Below, one piece after another: positions 41,928-51,138 of a DNA stretch of 64,000 bases. Under the pieces are notes generated by a model. The model searched no databases. It worked only from the letters and a program-made list of their open reading frames with translations, and was not told the DNA's origin. Source of the stretch: Cupriavidus laharis (GTDB taxonomy: Bacteria > Pseudomonadota > Gammaproteobacteria > Burkholderiales > Burkholderiaceae); contig NZ_CAJZAI010000012.1 in assembly GCF_914271435.1 (NCBI RefSeq), positions 82,096 through 146,095 on the forward strand, read 5' to 3'. How positions within the stretch are numbered: the stretch's first letter is position 1; each line of letters begins with the position of its first letter. The position numbers and the translations under genes were made by a program.

Positions 41928-43562
41928 ATGAGAGGTTTTCTTCGGACTAGCAGAGACACCAATCTGGCCACATTGCCAATCGAAGACCGGCGCTCCTCGT
42001 CAGTGCGTGCAGCGCATCTTCCTGAGCAAGCGTTCCGGTCGGAAGTGTGGACATGCGGCCAGCCGACAGATCATGAGATTCTGCGCGGTTATACGCTTTG
42101 GACTGGCATCAAGTTGGACGCGAAGGCGACAGTCTTACTCAGAGAGCGCGCCACGCGAAACGTGGAGTTCGATCGGCTTCGCCACCGTGCGTGCTTTTGC
42201 CCGGTGTGTTTTCAGGCTGAGCCGGTCTGGCGTGACGAGTGGCAACTGCGAGGTGTGCTCGCGTGTCTGCTGCATGGAGTTCGCCTGGTGGCGGAGTGCC
42301 CCATCTGTAGGAGGTCATTGAGCTGGCGTCGCCGCGATCTTGGCCACTGTAGCTGTGGATTTCCATTGCCACTCTGGCCGCGTGAGGTAGCCAACGACGG
42401 CGAGGTAGCCGCCACCCGGTACGTGTTGTTTTCAGAGGGACCGACCGGCAAGACTCGATGTGGATGGACAGGTCTGTCGCGACAGGCGCGCGTGTCCTTT
42501 CTACGGGCGCTTGGCTACGCCTGGTTAAGGGAGGCTGTTACTGCACGCCAACAGTTGAGCAACCTCGACGACAGGGATGCCCGCGCCTTTTCGGCAGCAG
42601 GTGACGCAATTTTGAGCTTAAAGGACCCGGTCTCTTTCCTCGTAGAGGAATTTGCCGAAGTCAACGACAGCAAGTTCTTTGAACTTCATAAGCTGGTTAC
42701 TATCGAGTTGTACCGAGGTATGCAATTTTCGTGGGTCTCAGAGACAGCCTCAGAGTTGCACCAGCACTTTCAGGCAGCAATCGCAAGGTTCTTCGCGGGC
42801 AGTGTGGGCGCGGGTCAGGTGCTCAGCTACTGGATACCTATCTTCCTCGGTGGCTCGACCAATTGGCCAGCGGATATCGAGCCGCTTACCAACCGGGGAG
42901 GAGGTGTCGTCCCGTTGCAGCACCGTACGATCTGGGCGAATGAGCCGGAGAACGTCTCGCTGACGGATCTTCGGCGCGCTTGGCTTGCGCGACAAGGAGG
43001 GCAGTCAGCTCGTGACATTGCGGAGAAACTCAATGTCCCCGTGTCAATCATCGCCCGCATGCTTCGGCGAATTGGCTGCAGAAAATATGGACCAGAGCAC
43101 AGGTATCCCCACCAGGCAGTTGAAGTGCTGCTCAGCGATTATAGGAGGACAAGCAGGGTAGCTGATTACATCGACGTCGCAACTGTAATGCGGAACGGGA
43201 TGACACTGGACGAGTGCGTTAGACGAATGCTGGACCCCGAATGCGTCCATCGGCGCGCGGTGGCGCTTGTGTACTGTGGAGGCGAATACCAGTTGAAGTT
43301 TGCCAAGAGGGCTCTTCCAGATTGCCCCTCCGTTCGAGTTGTGGTGCCGAGCGGCTACGGGGGAGGCCGACGCGACGTGCGGTGGGCCAGTGTCAGCGTC
43401 GCGGCGAAGTTCTTGCGAGTTGAACGAGATGCGATCATTCGTTGGGCTCGAGAAGGGCGCCTTGGTATCGTGCTGCCTGGTGTACCAAATGAGGAAATGG
43501 GTATTCCGCGGGAGGCGCTACGGCGCATGCAGAAGAAGCGGCGGGCTATCGTCGCGCGCTGA
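41928..43562 (+). CDS. TniQ/TnsD-family target selector
   Basis: A 544-aa protein. The N-terminal TniQ zinc domain shows CFCPVC, LLHG, CPIC and CSCG between about 88 and 148. A helix-turn-helix segment lies near 355-390 (QSARDIAEKLNVPVSIIARML) and a second DNA-binding-like region is at the C-terminus. It is longer than Tn5053 TniQ (about 400 aa) and close to TnsD, which favours recognition of a specific site. The start follows the tnsC stop directly. Confidence 0.85.
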   Translation: MRGFLRTSRDTNLATLPIEDRRSSSVRAAHLPEQAFRSEVWTCGQPTDHEILRGYTLWTGIKLDAKATVLLRERATRNVEFDRLRHRACFCPVCFQAEPVWRDEWQLRGVLACLLHGVRLVAECPICRRSLSWRRRDLGHCSCGFPLPLWPREVANDGEVAATRYVLFSEGPTGKTRCGWTGLSRQARVSFLRALGYAWLREAVTARQQLSNLDDRDARAFSAAGDAILSLKDPVSFLVEEFAEVNDSKFFELHKLVTIELYRGMQFSWVSETASELHQHFQAAIARFFAGSVGAGQVLSYWIPIFLGGSTNWPADIEPLTNRGGGVVPLQHRTIWANEPENVSLTDLRRAWLARQGGQSARDIAEKLNVPVSIIARMLRRIGCRKYGPEHRYPHQAVEVLLSDYRRTSRVADYIDVATVMRNGMTLDECVRRMLDPECVHRRAVALVYCGGEYQLKFAKRALPDCPSVRVVVPSGYGGGRRDVRWASVSVAAKFLRVERDAIIRWAREGRLGIVLPGVPNEEMGIPREALRRMQKKRRAIVAR

Positions 43563-43776
43563 GGGCTGAACGCAAAAAGAACGTTTTCTTAGAAAAGGAT
43601 TGGTTGCGCGTACGCATCCCGATTGATGCGGACCATCTCATGTCGATGCGTCTGGATGCCGAAATACGGTGGCTTACGGAAGAAGTAGGCGGCAGTCACA
43701 TGGCCAAGTGATTTCACATAGCCATGTGACTGGGAGGTAGAGCTACGCGGTTCTTTCCACTCCGCCGTCGCCGTGT

Positions 43777-43910
43777 ACCCACTTACTGTGAGACAAGCTG
43801 CGTCTTTTACCCAGTTACTGTGAGAATTTTGCTCAGTTAACTTGAGACGGTGCCTTGTAACCCATTGATTTTTTTGCGATCGGGCTCCCATCAACTTTGA
43901 GACGTGACAG
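43777..43910 (-). repeat. right transposon end with four transposase-site repeats
   Basis: Four copies of the end unit in inverted orientation at 43777-43794, 43809-43826, 43831-43848 and 43887-43903, the last within the terminal inverted repeat. A weaker fifth match is near 43857. Three sites left and four right is an asymmetric array as in Tn7. Confidence 0.8.
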
Positions 43911-43921
43911 CAGGCGAGAGG

Positions 43922-44254
43922 TCAGAATCGCGGCCGCCCATAACGGTTGCGGCGCGCGGCGAGCCTTGCGCGGGTGCAGGCATAGCGGGGGTACGCGACG
44001 TCGAGCATGCCCGCGATCCGCTCCAAGCGATCCTCCTGCGTGAAACAGCACGCGAGCAGGCATTCGTAAGCGCAGTAGCGCATGGTCTCCTGTAGCAGCG
44101 CATACCGCTTTTCGGGCGGGAATTGGAGATTGCCGACCTTCGCCCAGGCCTTCAGCCCGGCATGAGCAAGGGCGACGAGTTTGTCGGGTCTTGCCGGCCC
44201 CGTGTGGCATAGCTCGATCGCCTCTCGACGCAGCTCTCGGTCAAAATCGCTCAT
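43922..44254 (-). CDS. hypothetical protein, 110 aa
   Basis: A 110-aa helical protein with several cysteines (YCAYECLLACCF). The ATG overlaps the stop of the DUF6884 gene by 4 bp, so both are one operon. Its stop is 12 bp from the transposon end, so the insertion just missed it. Confidence 0.6.
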   Translation of the reverse strand: MSDFDRELRREAIELCHTGPARPDKLVALAHAGLKAWAKVGNLQFPPEKRYALLQETMRYCAYECLLACCFTQEDRLERIAGMLDVAYPRYACTRARLAARRNRYGRPRF

Positions 44255-45024
44255 GCCGGCTCCTTGGCGAAAGGATGCAGATCTGCGACGCTGACCCAAC
44301 GCGGGCGGATTCTCGCGCGCCCGCGCACGAGGTCTTCCACCTCAACATCAGCGGTGGGGCCGCTCGGCCCCTTGAAGACGGAGAGCACGCGGGCCTGGCG
44401 GGCTGGGAGAGCGGGCGCTGCCCGGTAGCGCAAGGTAGCAACGTCGCCCGCCACGATTCGTCCATAGGCGCGAAAAATCGGTGTGCCGTTGGCATGCAGA
44501 CCGATCTGGTCGCGGAATGCAGGCTTCAGCCCGTCAAGAAAGGCGCCCAGCTGAGATCGCTGCATGCCGATACCACCATAGGATTCCTGCAGGACAGGCA
44601 GGGTAGGGCCGTACCGGCGCGCCAGCGCGGCGCGCATGACGCGCCGATATTCGGCACCGCCGGCGAGCATCACCGATCCGACACGCGTTGGCCAGGCACC
44701 GGGCCGAAGATAGCTCGACAAGTCGGCCATCATCTCGTCGGCGCGTTGCCGCGTCATGCGCGCGTCATATGGCGCAATTTTGGTGTCAGGATGCAGGAAG
44801 CCGTGACGCGCGGATAGGATCAGGACACTTGGCGCCGCATCGGTGCGCAGGTGTGCCCGGTACGATTGATACATGACGCCCCGGTATAGGTCGATAGCAC
44901 GCGCATCCCGATCGAGCTTGGAGCTGGAGCAGGCCATCAATAGCAGGGCTGGCTCGGCGGTATCGTTGCTGAGCGTTGGCGGGAGGAGAAACAGGGGAAG
45001 CTGTGTAGTGGAGAGCATGAGCAT
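44251..45024 (-). CDS. DUF6884-type protein
   Basis: A 257-aa protein whose N-terminal half matches DUF6884 (LLMACSSSKLD, LYRGVMYQSYR, LSARHGFLHPD). The family is related to nucleotide- or base-processing YaaA/DarT-like contexts, but its activity is unproven. The promoter TTGACT/TAGAGT lies upstream; GTG at 45048 and ATG at 45039 fall at or before the likely transcript start, so I use the ATG at 45024. The IS21 copy is inserted about 60 bp upstream. Confidence 0.65.
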   Translation of the reverse strand: MLMLSTTQLPLFLLPPTLSNDTAEPALLLMACSSSKLDRDARAIDLYRGVMYQSYRAHLRTDAAPSVLILSARHGFLHPDTKIAPYDARMTRQRADEMMADLSSYLRPGAWPTRVGSVMLAGGAEYRRVMRAALARRYGPTLPVLQESYGGIGMQRSQLGAFLDGLKPAFRDQIGLHANGTPIFRAYGRIVAGDVATLRYRAAPALPARQARVLSVFKGPSGPTADVEVEDLVRGRARIRPRWVSVADLHPFAKEPA

Positions 45025-45373
45025 GGAGTCGGGTTGCATGCCTTTCACTCTACAGAGCCACCGTCGAAGTCAAGTCAGCCGCGCGCTAAGGTGCGTATTT
45101 CGGGGCGCGTGATCAGCGATTTCGAGGGAACGTGATCACCTGTTTCGGCGGGAAGATGATCGCTGGTTTCGGCGGAACGTGATCACTTCGGCGAGGCCGC
45201 CGAAATCGTTGATCACGATCCCGAAACGAGTGATCACGTTGCCGAAATAGGTGATCAAGCAGCCGAAACGGGTGATCACGCACCGTAATGGGCCGGGCAA
45301 GGGCTGGGGTGGGACTGCGCATGGACTAGAACGCCGGCGATACGCTGCTTCCTTTTTGCAAGGAAGCAAGCTG

Positions 45374-46927
45374 ATGCCGGCCAACCGGATGACCATGCGC
45401 AAGATCAAGGAAGTGCTTCGCCTGAAGTGGGCGTGTGGCCTTTCGCACCGGCAGATCGCTAGGGCGACGGGTGTGAGTGTTGGTGCCGTTTCGCAGTACG
45501 CGGCAATGGCGAAGGCAGCGGGGCTGGATTGGCCGCAGGTGGACAGCCTGAACGAGGATACGCTGGAGCAGCGGTTGTTCGGCGCGCAGAAGCCGGCCAA
45601 CAGCCCGGGCGGACGGGTAACGCCGGACTTCCCCTACCTGCATCGCGAGCTGCGCCGCAAGGGCGTGACACTGCAGTTGCTGTGGGAGGAATACCTGGAG
45701 GCGAATCCAGGGATCCCCATTTACCAATACACGCAGTTCTGCTGCCGTTACCGGGACTGGGCAGCGACACTCAAACGGTCCATGCGCCAGCAGCACCGCG
45801 CCGGCGAGAAGCTGTTTGCGGACTTCGCCGGTCAGATGGTGCAGATTCTGGACCCGGAAGGCGGCCTTGCCTTCGAAGCCAGCATCTTCGTCGCCGTGCT
45901 GGGCGCGTCGAATTACACCTACGCGTGCGCCACGCGGGGGCAGACCACCGCCGACTGGATCGGGGGAATGGTCTGCGCGATGGAATTCGTCGGCGGCGTG
46001 CCTGAGCTGCTGGTGCCGGACAACCCACGCGCACTGGTGGCTCGCCCTGACCGGTACGAGCCGGTGCTGTCCCGGACCGCGGAGGACTTTGTTCATCATT
46101 ACGGCACGGCCATGCTGCCGGCGCGGCCGCGCAAGCCACAAGACAAGGCCAAGGTCGAGACCGGCGTGCTGATCGTCGAGCGGTGGATCTTGGCCCGACT
46201 GCGCAACCACCGCTTCTACAGCCTGGCCGAGCTCAACAAGGCCATCAAGAAGCTCATCGCGGACCTGAACGACCGACCATTCAAGAAACTGCCCGGCACT
46301 CGCCGGGAGTGGTTCGAGCGGTTGGACCGACCAGTGCTGCGACCGTTACCGCCGCGGCGCTATGAGGTGGCAACGTTCAAACAGTGCCGCGTCAACGTCG
46401 ACTACCACGTCGAGATCGACGGCCACTACTACAGCGTGCCGCATGCCCTGGTGCGCAAGGCGGTGGAGGCCCGCGTAACCCGGCACACCATCGAGATCCT
46501 GTACGGTGGCAAGCGCGTGGCGCTGCACGCGCGCAATACGCGCAAGGGCAGCCACAGCACGGTCAAGGAACACATGCCGGCGGCGCACCGAGCCCACCTC
46601 GAATGGACGCCAGGCCGGCTGCTCAATTGGGCAGCCTCGATCGGGCCCAGCGTCGCCGTCATCGTCCAATACCAGCTCACCCACAAGAGTCATCCTGAGA
46701 TGGGCTATCGCGCCTGCCTGGGTCTGCTGAGTCTGGCCAAGAAGTATGGCAAGGAGCGGCTCGAAGCCGCTTGCGCCCGCGCCGTCGCTATTGGGTCGCT
46801 CACGCGCAAGTCGGTGGTCTCCATCCTTGAAAACCATCTGGACCGGCAGGCCACTCTGCCGGTATCGCAAGCCGAGTGGCATTCCCCCATGCACGACAAC
46901 GTGCGTGGCCCCGACTACTACCATTAG
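45374..46927 (+). CDS. istA: IS21 transposase IstA
   Basis: A 517-aa IstA. The N-terminal helix-turn-helix (GLSHRQIARATGVSVGAVSQ) is followed by a DDE core (LFADFAGQM, ELLVPDNPRAL, KVETGVLIVERW) and a basic C-terminus. It binds the multiple end repeats and carries out transposition with IstB. The ATG at 45374 has an AAGGAAG upstream. Confidence 0.92.
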   Translation: MPANRMTMRKIKEVLRLKWACGLSHRQIARATGVSVGAVSQYAAMAKAAGLDWPQVDSLNEDTLEQRLFGAQKPANSPGGRVTPDFPYLHRELRRKGVTLQLLWEEYLEANPGIPIYQYTQFCCRYRDWAATLKRSMRQQHRAGEKLFADFAGQMVQILDPEGGLAFEASIFVAVLGASNYTYACATRGQTTADWIGGMVCAMEFVGGVPELLVPDNPRALVARPDRYEPVLSRTAEDFVHHYGTAMLPARPRKPQDKAKVETGVLIVERWILARLRNHRFYSLAELNKAIKKLIADLNDRPFKKLPGTRREWFERLDRPVLRPLPPRRYEVATFKQCRVNVDYHVEIDGHYYSVPHALVRKAVEARVTRHTIEILYGGKRVALHARNTRKGSHSTVKEHMPAAHRAHLEWTPGRLLNWAASIGPSVAVIVQYQLTHKSHPEMGYRACLGLLSLAKKYGKERLEAACARAVAIGSLTRKSVVSILENHLDRQATLPVSQAEWHSPMHDNVRGPDYYH

Positions 46928-46934
46928 GAAAATT

Positions 46935-47690
46935 ATGCTGATGCAACACACCGTCGGCCAACTCAAAGCCCTCAAGCTCGACGGGATGGCGCGGGCCTTC
47001 GAGGAACAGTCCGTCTTGGCCGCCAGCGCCAGCCTGCCGTTCGAGGAACGCTTCTCCATGCTGGTCGACCGGGAGATTGCTTGGCGCGACACCCGGCGGC
47101 TGGAGCGGCTGCTGCGCTCGGCCAAGCTCAAGCACACCCAGGCTTGCCTCGAGGATGTGGTCTATGACGGCAGCCGCGGCCTTGACCAGCGGTTGGTCGC
47201 CAGCCTGGCCAGTTGCGACTGGATCCGCAATGCTCAGAGCCTCATCCTGACCGGGGCGACCGGTGCTGGCAAGTCCTGGCTGGCCTGTGCGTTTGCTCAG
47301 CAGGCCTGTCGGCAGGGATTCTCTGCGCTCTATCTGCGGGTGCCTCGACTGTTCGAGGAACTGCAGATCGCCCACGGCGACGGGAGCTTCACCCGCCGCC
47401 TGGCGCAGCTCGCGCGCATCGATGTCCTGTTGCTGGACGACTGGGGCCTACAGGAGCCTTCTGAAAGCGCCCGCGGCGATCTGCTGGAAGTTCTGGACGA
47501 CCGCGTCGGTACCCGCTCGACCATCGTGACCAGCCAGCTCCCGATCGAGCATTGGCACCAGTGGTTGAATGACCCGACGCTGGCTGACGCCATCCTGGAC
47601 CGGCTCGTCCACCAGGCGCACAAGGTGCCGCTCAAAGGCGAATCCATGCGCAAGCGCACGGCAACCGACGCCAAGAAACGGGCATCGTGA
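46935..47690 (+). CDS. istB: IS21 helper ATPase IstB
   Basis: A 251-aa DnaC-like AAA+ ATPase with Walker A GATGAGKSW and Walker B VLLLDDWGL. It starts 7 bp after istA, at ATG 46935; a second ATG at 46941 is possible. Confidence 0.92.
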   Translation: MLMQHTVGQLKALKLDGMARAFEEQSVLAASASLPFEERFSMLVDREIAWRDTRRLERLLRSAKLKHTQACLEDVVYDGSRGLDQRLVASLASCDWIRNAQSLILTGATGAGKSWLACAFAQQACRQGFSALYLRVPRLFEELQIAHGDGSFTRRLAQLARIDVLLLDDWGLQEPSESARGDLLEVLDDRVGTRSTIVTSQLPIEHWHQWLNDPTLADAILDRLVHQAHKVPLKGESMRKRTATDAKKRAS

Positions 47691-47929
47691 TCACCTACGC
47701 TACAATCTCCTGACCGCGCAGTACCACCTTCCTTCCCTGATCACGTTCACCGAAACCGCTGATCACCTTCACCGAAATCCGCACTAAGGCGTTGGACCAG
47801 TGGCTTTCGTCCTCCAGCGATGTTTGCCAGCTTGGGCCAAGCAGCGAGGCTTTGCGCATTTGATACGGGCACGTTTGGCAGGTTCCGGAACACCACTGCA
47901 CACGCGCGTAGGGTATTCTGGAGATGACG

Positions 47930-48283
47930 ATGCCGAGGCTCCGTTGAGCGTGTTTTCGCCATTTCATCGCCGACCAGACGCGGTGGAGATGCTTGCGCGA
48001 GTATGTCCGCCAACTCACGGGTGAAGGGGTGGCGGGCGACGATCTGATCCATTGTATGGCGGGCCACATACCCCACCTGCAGCGTGTTTGGGTAGGTGCC
48101 AGTGAACAGCAGCTTGCCAAGTTGTGTCAGGACTATCCCGGCTTCTTTCATTACGCGAGCCTCATGGAAGAGGCGGCCGAAGCGGAGCGCGCTAACCCTA
48201 CCAAGAAGTACTTGGAAATTCCGGAGTTGAATGCTCCGTTCAAGTCATGCTGGCGGCGCTGCTTACTGATGCGGCGACACTAG
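47930..48283 (+). pseudogene. hypothetical gene with an in-frame TGA at codon 6
   Basis: A GGAG and ATG at 47930 open a frame MPRLR, then TGA at 47945, then a good coding stretch (ACFRHFIADQTRWRCL and on to 48283). Replacing TGA by TGG would give one continuous protein of about 117 aa. A TTG at 47993 could still give a shortened product. The family is unknown. Confidence 0.45.
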
Positions 48284-48510
48284 AGCTCGGCTATCAGGCA
48301 CTAATCGAAGTGGAAAAACGAGACGGCATGGGCGGTAAGCTCAATGAACTTAATCAGTGTCACCGCATTTGGCTCGCGGAGTGTGATCGCTTTGTTGGGG
48401 CCTTGAAGGAGACGAGCGCGCAAACAATCGTGCTGGAAGCGGTCGTTCCAGCCCTCGACCAGATAGCAGACCGCATTGCCCAGCTCGAAAAGCGCGTCAT
48501 CGCGGGATGA
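48247..48510 (+). CDS. hypothetical protein, 87 aa
   Basis: An 87-aa helical protein with a likely coiled-coil end (LDQIADRIAQLEKRV). It starts inside the end of the preceding broken gene in another frame, either as an overlapping gene or as the frameshifted remainder of the same one. Confidence 0.45.
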   Translation: MLAALLTDAATLELGYQALIEVEKRDGMGGKLNELNQCHRIWLAECDRFVGALKETSAQTIVLEAVVPALDQIADRIAQLEKRVIAG

Positions 48511-48513
48511 TCA

Positions 48514-48981
48514 TTACAACGATTGTCGCGGGAATAGCCTGTCATCCCATTGCACAGGCTCAGGTGTGGAGACCTGGATCCGCGGCGCATCGGGATGGTG
48601 GGGATTGACGAAGGCGTTCCACTCCAGACGGGCTACCACGGATGGCACAAGCAGGATCGCGGATCGGCCCTCGGCCAGCCAGCGATCACCGAAACTACGG
48701 GCGGCGCGGGGGGTTTCCAGCGTATCCCAGCCAGTCGGCAACTGATTGGCGGTGGCTCGTTCCACTGGCATGTCGTCAGGCACGGAGCCAATTACGAGGA
48801 CATGACGGCGCGGAACCTTGCCGATGCGGGCATGCACCAGCACCTCGAGCATGGCGCCAGCAAATGTCAGCGCGCCATAAATCAGGGGCCGCCCTGGGCT
48901 GTTGAAGCGCCCACCGACCAGCATGGCGCCTGTGCCGTTCCAGACCTCATGCCGCTGGTCCGCAATCCGAAAAATCTGCAT
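48514..48981 (-). CDS. RES-domain toxin
   Basis: A 155-aa RES-family toxin. The RES domain covers about residues 3-150, with GGRFNSPGRPLIY near 24-36 holding the conserved Arg and Tyr. Characterised members break down NAD+ and are blocked by an Xre/DUF2384 antitoxin, encoded directly upstream. The ATG overlaps the antitoxin stop (TGATG). Confidence 0.82.
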   Translation of the reverse strand: MQIFRIADQRHEVWNGTGAMLVGGRFNSPGRPLIYGALTFAGAMLEVLVHARIGKVPRRHVLVIGSVPDDMPVERATANQLPTGWDTLETPRAARSFGDRWLAEGRSAILLVPSVVARLEWNAFVNPHHPDAPRIQVSTPEPVQWDDRLFPRQSL

Positions 48982-49409
48982 CAGGCGGACATGCCGTAGA
49001 AGAGCCGCCACAACAGTTCCTCAACGCGCCTAGCGCCGAGCTCCGTCATGGCAACATCTAGCGGCTTGCTGCCGCCGAGCAGCGGATGGGCGGCATTGAG
49101 GAATGCGCGTGCGTCGTCCTCATCGTCCCAGACGAAGTTTGCGGTGGCGAAAATGCGCGCCAGCCGCTCTGTCTTTTCCGATTCGTCCGGGGTGAGGCGC
49201 TCCTTGCGACGTTTGAAAGTGGCTTCCGGCACGATACGGGACATCAAAGCGCGTCGTTCCTCGGAAGTCCGCACCACGTGATCGACGATTTCCCGCAACG
49301 CCGACTTCGGAAGACCTTCGCGCACGGCCGCGTCGAGTTCGGCGATCGATAACAGCGGCGGGGATAGCGCCATCGCGGCGCTAATGTTCTCAGGCGAGAC
49401 GACCAGCAT
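48981..49409 (-). CDS. Xre/MbcA/ParS-type antitoxin (DUF2384)
   Basis: A 142-aa antitoxin. The N-terminal helical domain is followed by the DUF2384 toxin-binding domain (about 85-140: ATANFVWDDEDDARAFLNAAHPLLGG). A GAGGTGA precedes the ATG, and the palindrome at 49423-49436 is a likely autoregulatory site. Confidence 0.82.
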   Translation of the reverse strand: MLVVSPENISAAMALSPPLLSIAELDAAVREGLPKSALREIVDHVVRTSEERRALMSRIVPEATFKRRKERLTPDESEKTERLARIFATANFVWDDEDDARAFLNAAHPLLGGSKPLDVAMTELGARRVEELLWRLFYGMSA

Positions 49410-49422
49410 GGCATCACCTCAA

Positions 49423-49436
49423 GTATCAATTGATAC
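49423..49436. promoter_or_regulatory. operator palindrome of the RES/Xre pair
   Basis: GTATCAATTGATAC, a perfect 14-bp palindrome, 14 bp upstream of the antitoxin start. Confidence 0.6.
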
Positions 49437-49439
49437 CAG

Positions 49440-50477
49440 ATTGTAGTTCAAATGAGCTGGGGGGCTTCGCTGGACCATCATTGGCTAAAAACATGCTCTA
49501 AAAGACACAAGTTCAATTCTCCGCGCGACGTTCTTACTAAGAGTCGTATGCTGCTCGTGGGATGCGTCGCCATGAAATGACCAATCTAATCCCCGGTGAC
49601 CAGAAATCTCGTGCTGTGTTGTATGGTCCACGCCCTGTCTGCTGGCAGGGCGTCGCGGCTTAGTTAAGGCCGCTTAACGCGCGCTGTGTCTTAATCAAAA
49701 ATTCCGGAAAAATCTTATTAAGATGTCCCGACGCCGCAGGCCCAAGCTAGCCGTATCGCCATAGCCGGCCAAATTTGTGGGAACTGGCGGCACAGGATGA
49801 AGTAAGCCATCAAACGGCATCAAGGGCAGGCCATCAGCGTTGCAGCGTGTAATTTCACTATCATGAAAGATAGGGCGAACAGCCTCCCTGACTCTACTTT
49901 GAGGGACGGACCCCATGTCGCGACCACTACCTAATCCGACGCTGTCTTCGCGCGCGACGCCCTTCGTGTATCCAAACCACGATCACTACTATGGGCAGCG
50001 TGCACATTGCAAAGCTTAGTTACGCGGCGGCAATGCAGTCAGTTGGGTGGCCCCGTCACCTGGGATGCCTTTCAAGATTCGAGTTCCGACGGGCGCAAGC
50101 CGTAGCGTACAGAGCGTGGCGCAGTTCGCTTGAGGAATGGCGCCATTTTGGCGCAGTTTTTTAAACTGCGCCTGGAGCAGTATGACGTTACGCTTGGAAG
50201 GCCCGCAGCTAATGGCCAGCTGCGTATCTCTTGCATCACTTATTTCCATCCCGCGCCGAAATAAAATGCAATTAACCGACTAGTTGCACCTGCAACTATC
50301 AAATCACGGCTGCCAGCGGCATGCCGCGATCACGCCCTGCTTCAAGGTTGCGCGGGATTGCTACCAGCAACGCAAGGGCCACATCGAATCCGCGTATGGC
50401 GAAAGTAGCCATAGGCATCAGGCCGTTGTAAGATCACGGCAACTAATAACCCAAGCCGCTTAGGTTTGGTACAATCA
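49440..50477. other. gene-poor, AT-richer stretch with remnants
   Basis: About 1 kb without an intact gene. It contains a hairpin ACGCCCTG/CAGGGCGT (49630-49653) followed by GTTAAG/CTTAAC repeats, and the start of a regulator gene at 49915. No tRNA was recognised. Confidence 0.5.
49915..50019 (+). pseudogene. 5' remnant of an XRE regulator like the gene at 52599
   Basis: The first 15 codons (MSRPLPNPTLSSRAT) match the start of the XRE gene at 52599 (MPRPLPDSTPPSRAT), as does the upstream TTTCAC-ATCATG-A box. The similarity then stops and the frame ends after 34 codons. Confidence 0.55.
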
Positions 50478-50726
50478 ATGCCAACGGTCTTATCGATTTC
50501 CGGCTTGCGCGTGGTGATCTACCCCAACGACCATCGCCCGGCCCATGTCCACGTGATGGGCAAAGGCTGCGAAGCTGTCTTCAATCTGCACTGCCCGAAG
50601 GGGCCGCCAGAACTGCGCGAGAACTATGGCTTTTCGGCGAAGGACTTGGGGAAAATTGTCGACGCGCTGATCGCGCATTTGGCGGCTTTGTGCCGCGACT
50701 GGAGAGGCATCCATGGAAATTACTGA
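50478..50726 (+). CDS. DUF4160 protein
   Basis: An 82-aa DUF4160 protein (VVIYPNDHRPAHVHVMGKG). It is paired with a DUF2442 gene that overlaps its end by 14 bp, a combination listed as a putative toxin-antitoxin-like module. Confidence 0.78.
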   Translation: MPTVLSISGLRVVIYPNDHRPAHVHVMGKGCEAVFNLHCPKGPPELRENYGFSAKDLGKIVDALIAHLAALCRDWRGIHGNY

Positions 50727-51138
50727 CGACGTGCTGGCCGCTGCTAATGCGCGCGGCGCGGCCAAAAAGGCCGCCTTCCCGGCGGTGGTGTCGGTGCGCT
50801 ATGACCGGCGCGTCTCGCGAGTGGTGATCGCGCTGGCATCCGGCCTTGAACTGGCGTTTTCGCCCAAAGCGGCGCAGGGTCTGGAGCACGCCCACCCGGC
50901 GGACCTGGCCGACGCCGAGATCAGCCCCTCGGGGCTTGGCATCCATTTCCCCCACCTGGACGCGGATCTGTATCTGCCGGCGCTGCTCGAAGGTTTTCTC
51001 GGCTCCAAACGCTGGATGGCGTCAGAGCTGGGCAAACGCGGAGGTGCGGCGTCGACGGCTGCCAAGGCGGCGGCTGCGAGGGAAAACGGAAGGCTTGGCG
51101 GACGCCCCCGCAAAAGCAAGTCGCCTGCCGCCGCGTGA
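50713..51138 (+). CDS. DUF2442 protein
   Basis: A 141-aa protein with the DUF2442 domain at about 25-90 (VSVRYDRRVSRVVI, LELAFSPKAAQGL) and an Ala/Lys-rich tail that may bind DNA. It is translationally linked to the DUF4160 gene. Confidence 0.78.
   Translation: MEITDDVLAAANARGAAKKAAFPAVVSVRYDRRVSRVVIALASGLELAFSPKAAQGLEHAHPADLADAEISPSGLGIHFPHLDADLYLPALLEGFLGSKRWMASELGKRGGAASTAAKAAAARENGRLGGRPRKSKSPAAA

Larger units (their letters stand above)
37571..43910 (+). mobile_element. Tn7/Tn5053-like transposon, complete
   Basis: A 6.3-kb element bounded by 19-bp perfect inverted repeats (37571-37589 and 43892-43910; TGTCACGTCTCAAAGTTG inside). It encodes TnsA-like, TnsB, TnsC and TniQ/TnsD-like proteins on one strand and no obvious cargo. 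Flanking 5-mers are GCAGC and GCAGG, a 4-of-5 match, so the target duplication is imperfect. It lies in the short gap between the 110-aa gene and the degenerate recombinase gene. Confidence 0.85.
45092..47783 (+). mobile_element. IS21-family element with 6-bp target duplication
   Basis: A 2692-bp IS21 element. The left end TGCGTATTTCGG and right end CCGAAATCCGCA are related inverted repeats extending about 45 bp, with further GTGATCA/TTTCGG repeats inside the left end. CTAAGG is duplicated directly at 45086-45091 and 47784-47789. The exact duplication and intact genes point to a recent insertion. Confidence 0.9.

Noticed and set aside
45092..45290. Clustered GTGATCA/TTTCGG repeats as a replication origin (iterons)
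   Set aside because: They coincide with the left end of the IS21 element and partly recur at its right end, so they are transposase-binding repeats.
47747..48151. 134-aa minus-strand open frame at the right edge of the IS21 element
   Set aside because: Runs into the IS end and opposes a better coding frame on the plus strand that has a ribosome site.
49480..49560. tRNA-like TTCAATTCTCC segment
   Set aside because: No acceptor or anticodon stem can be formed around it.
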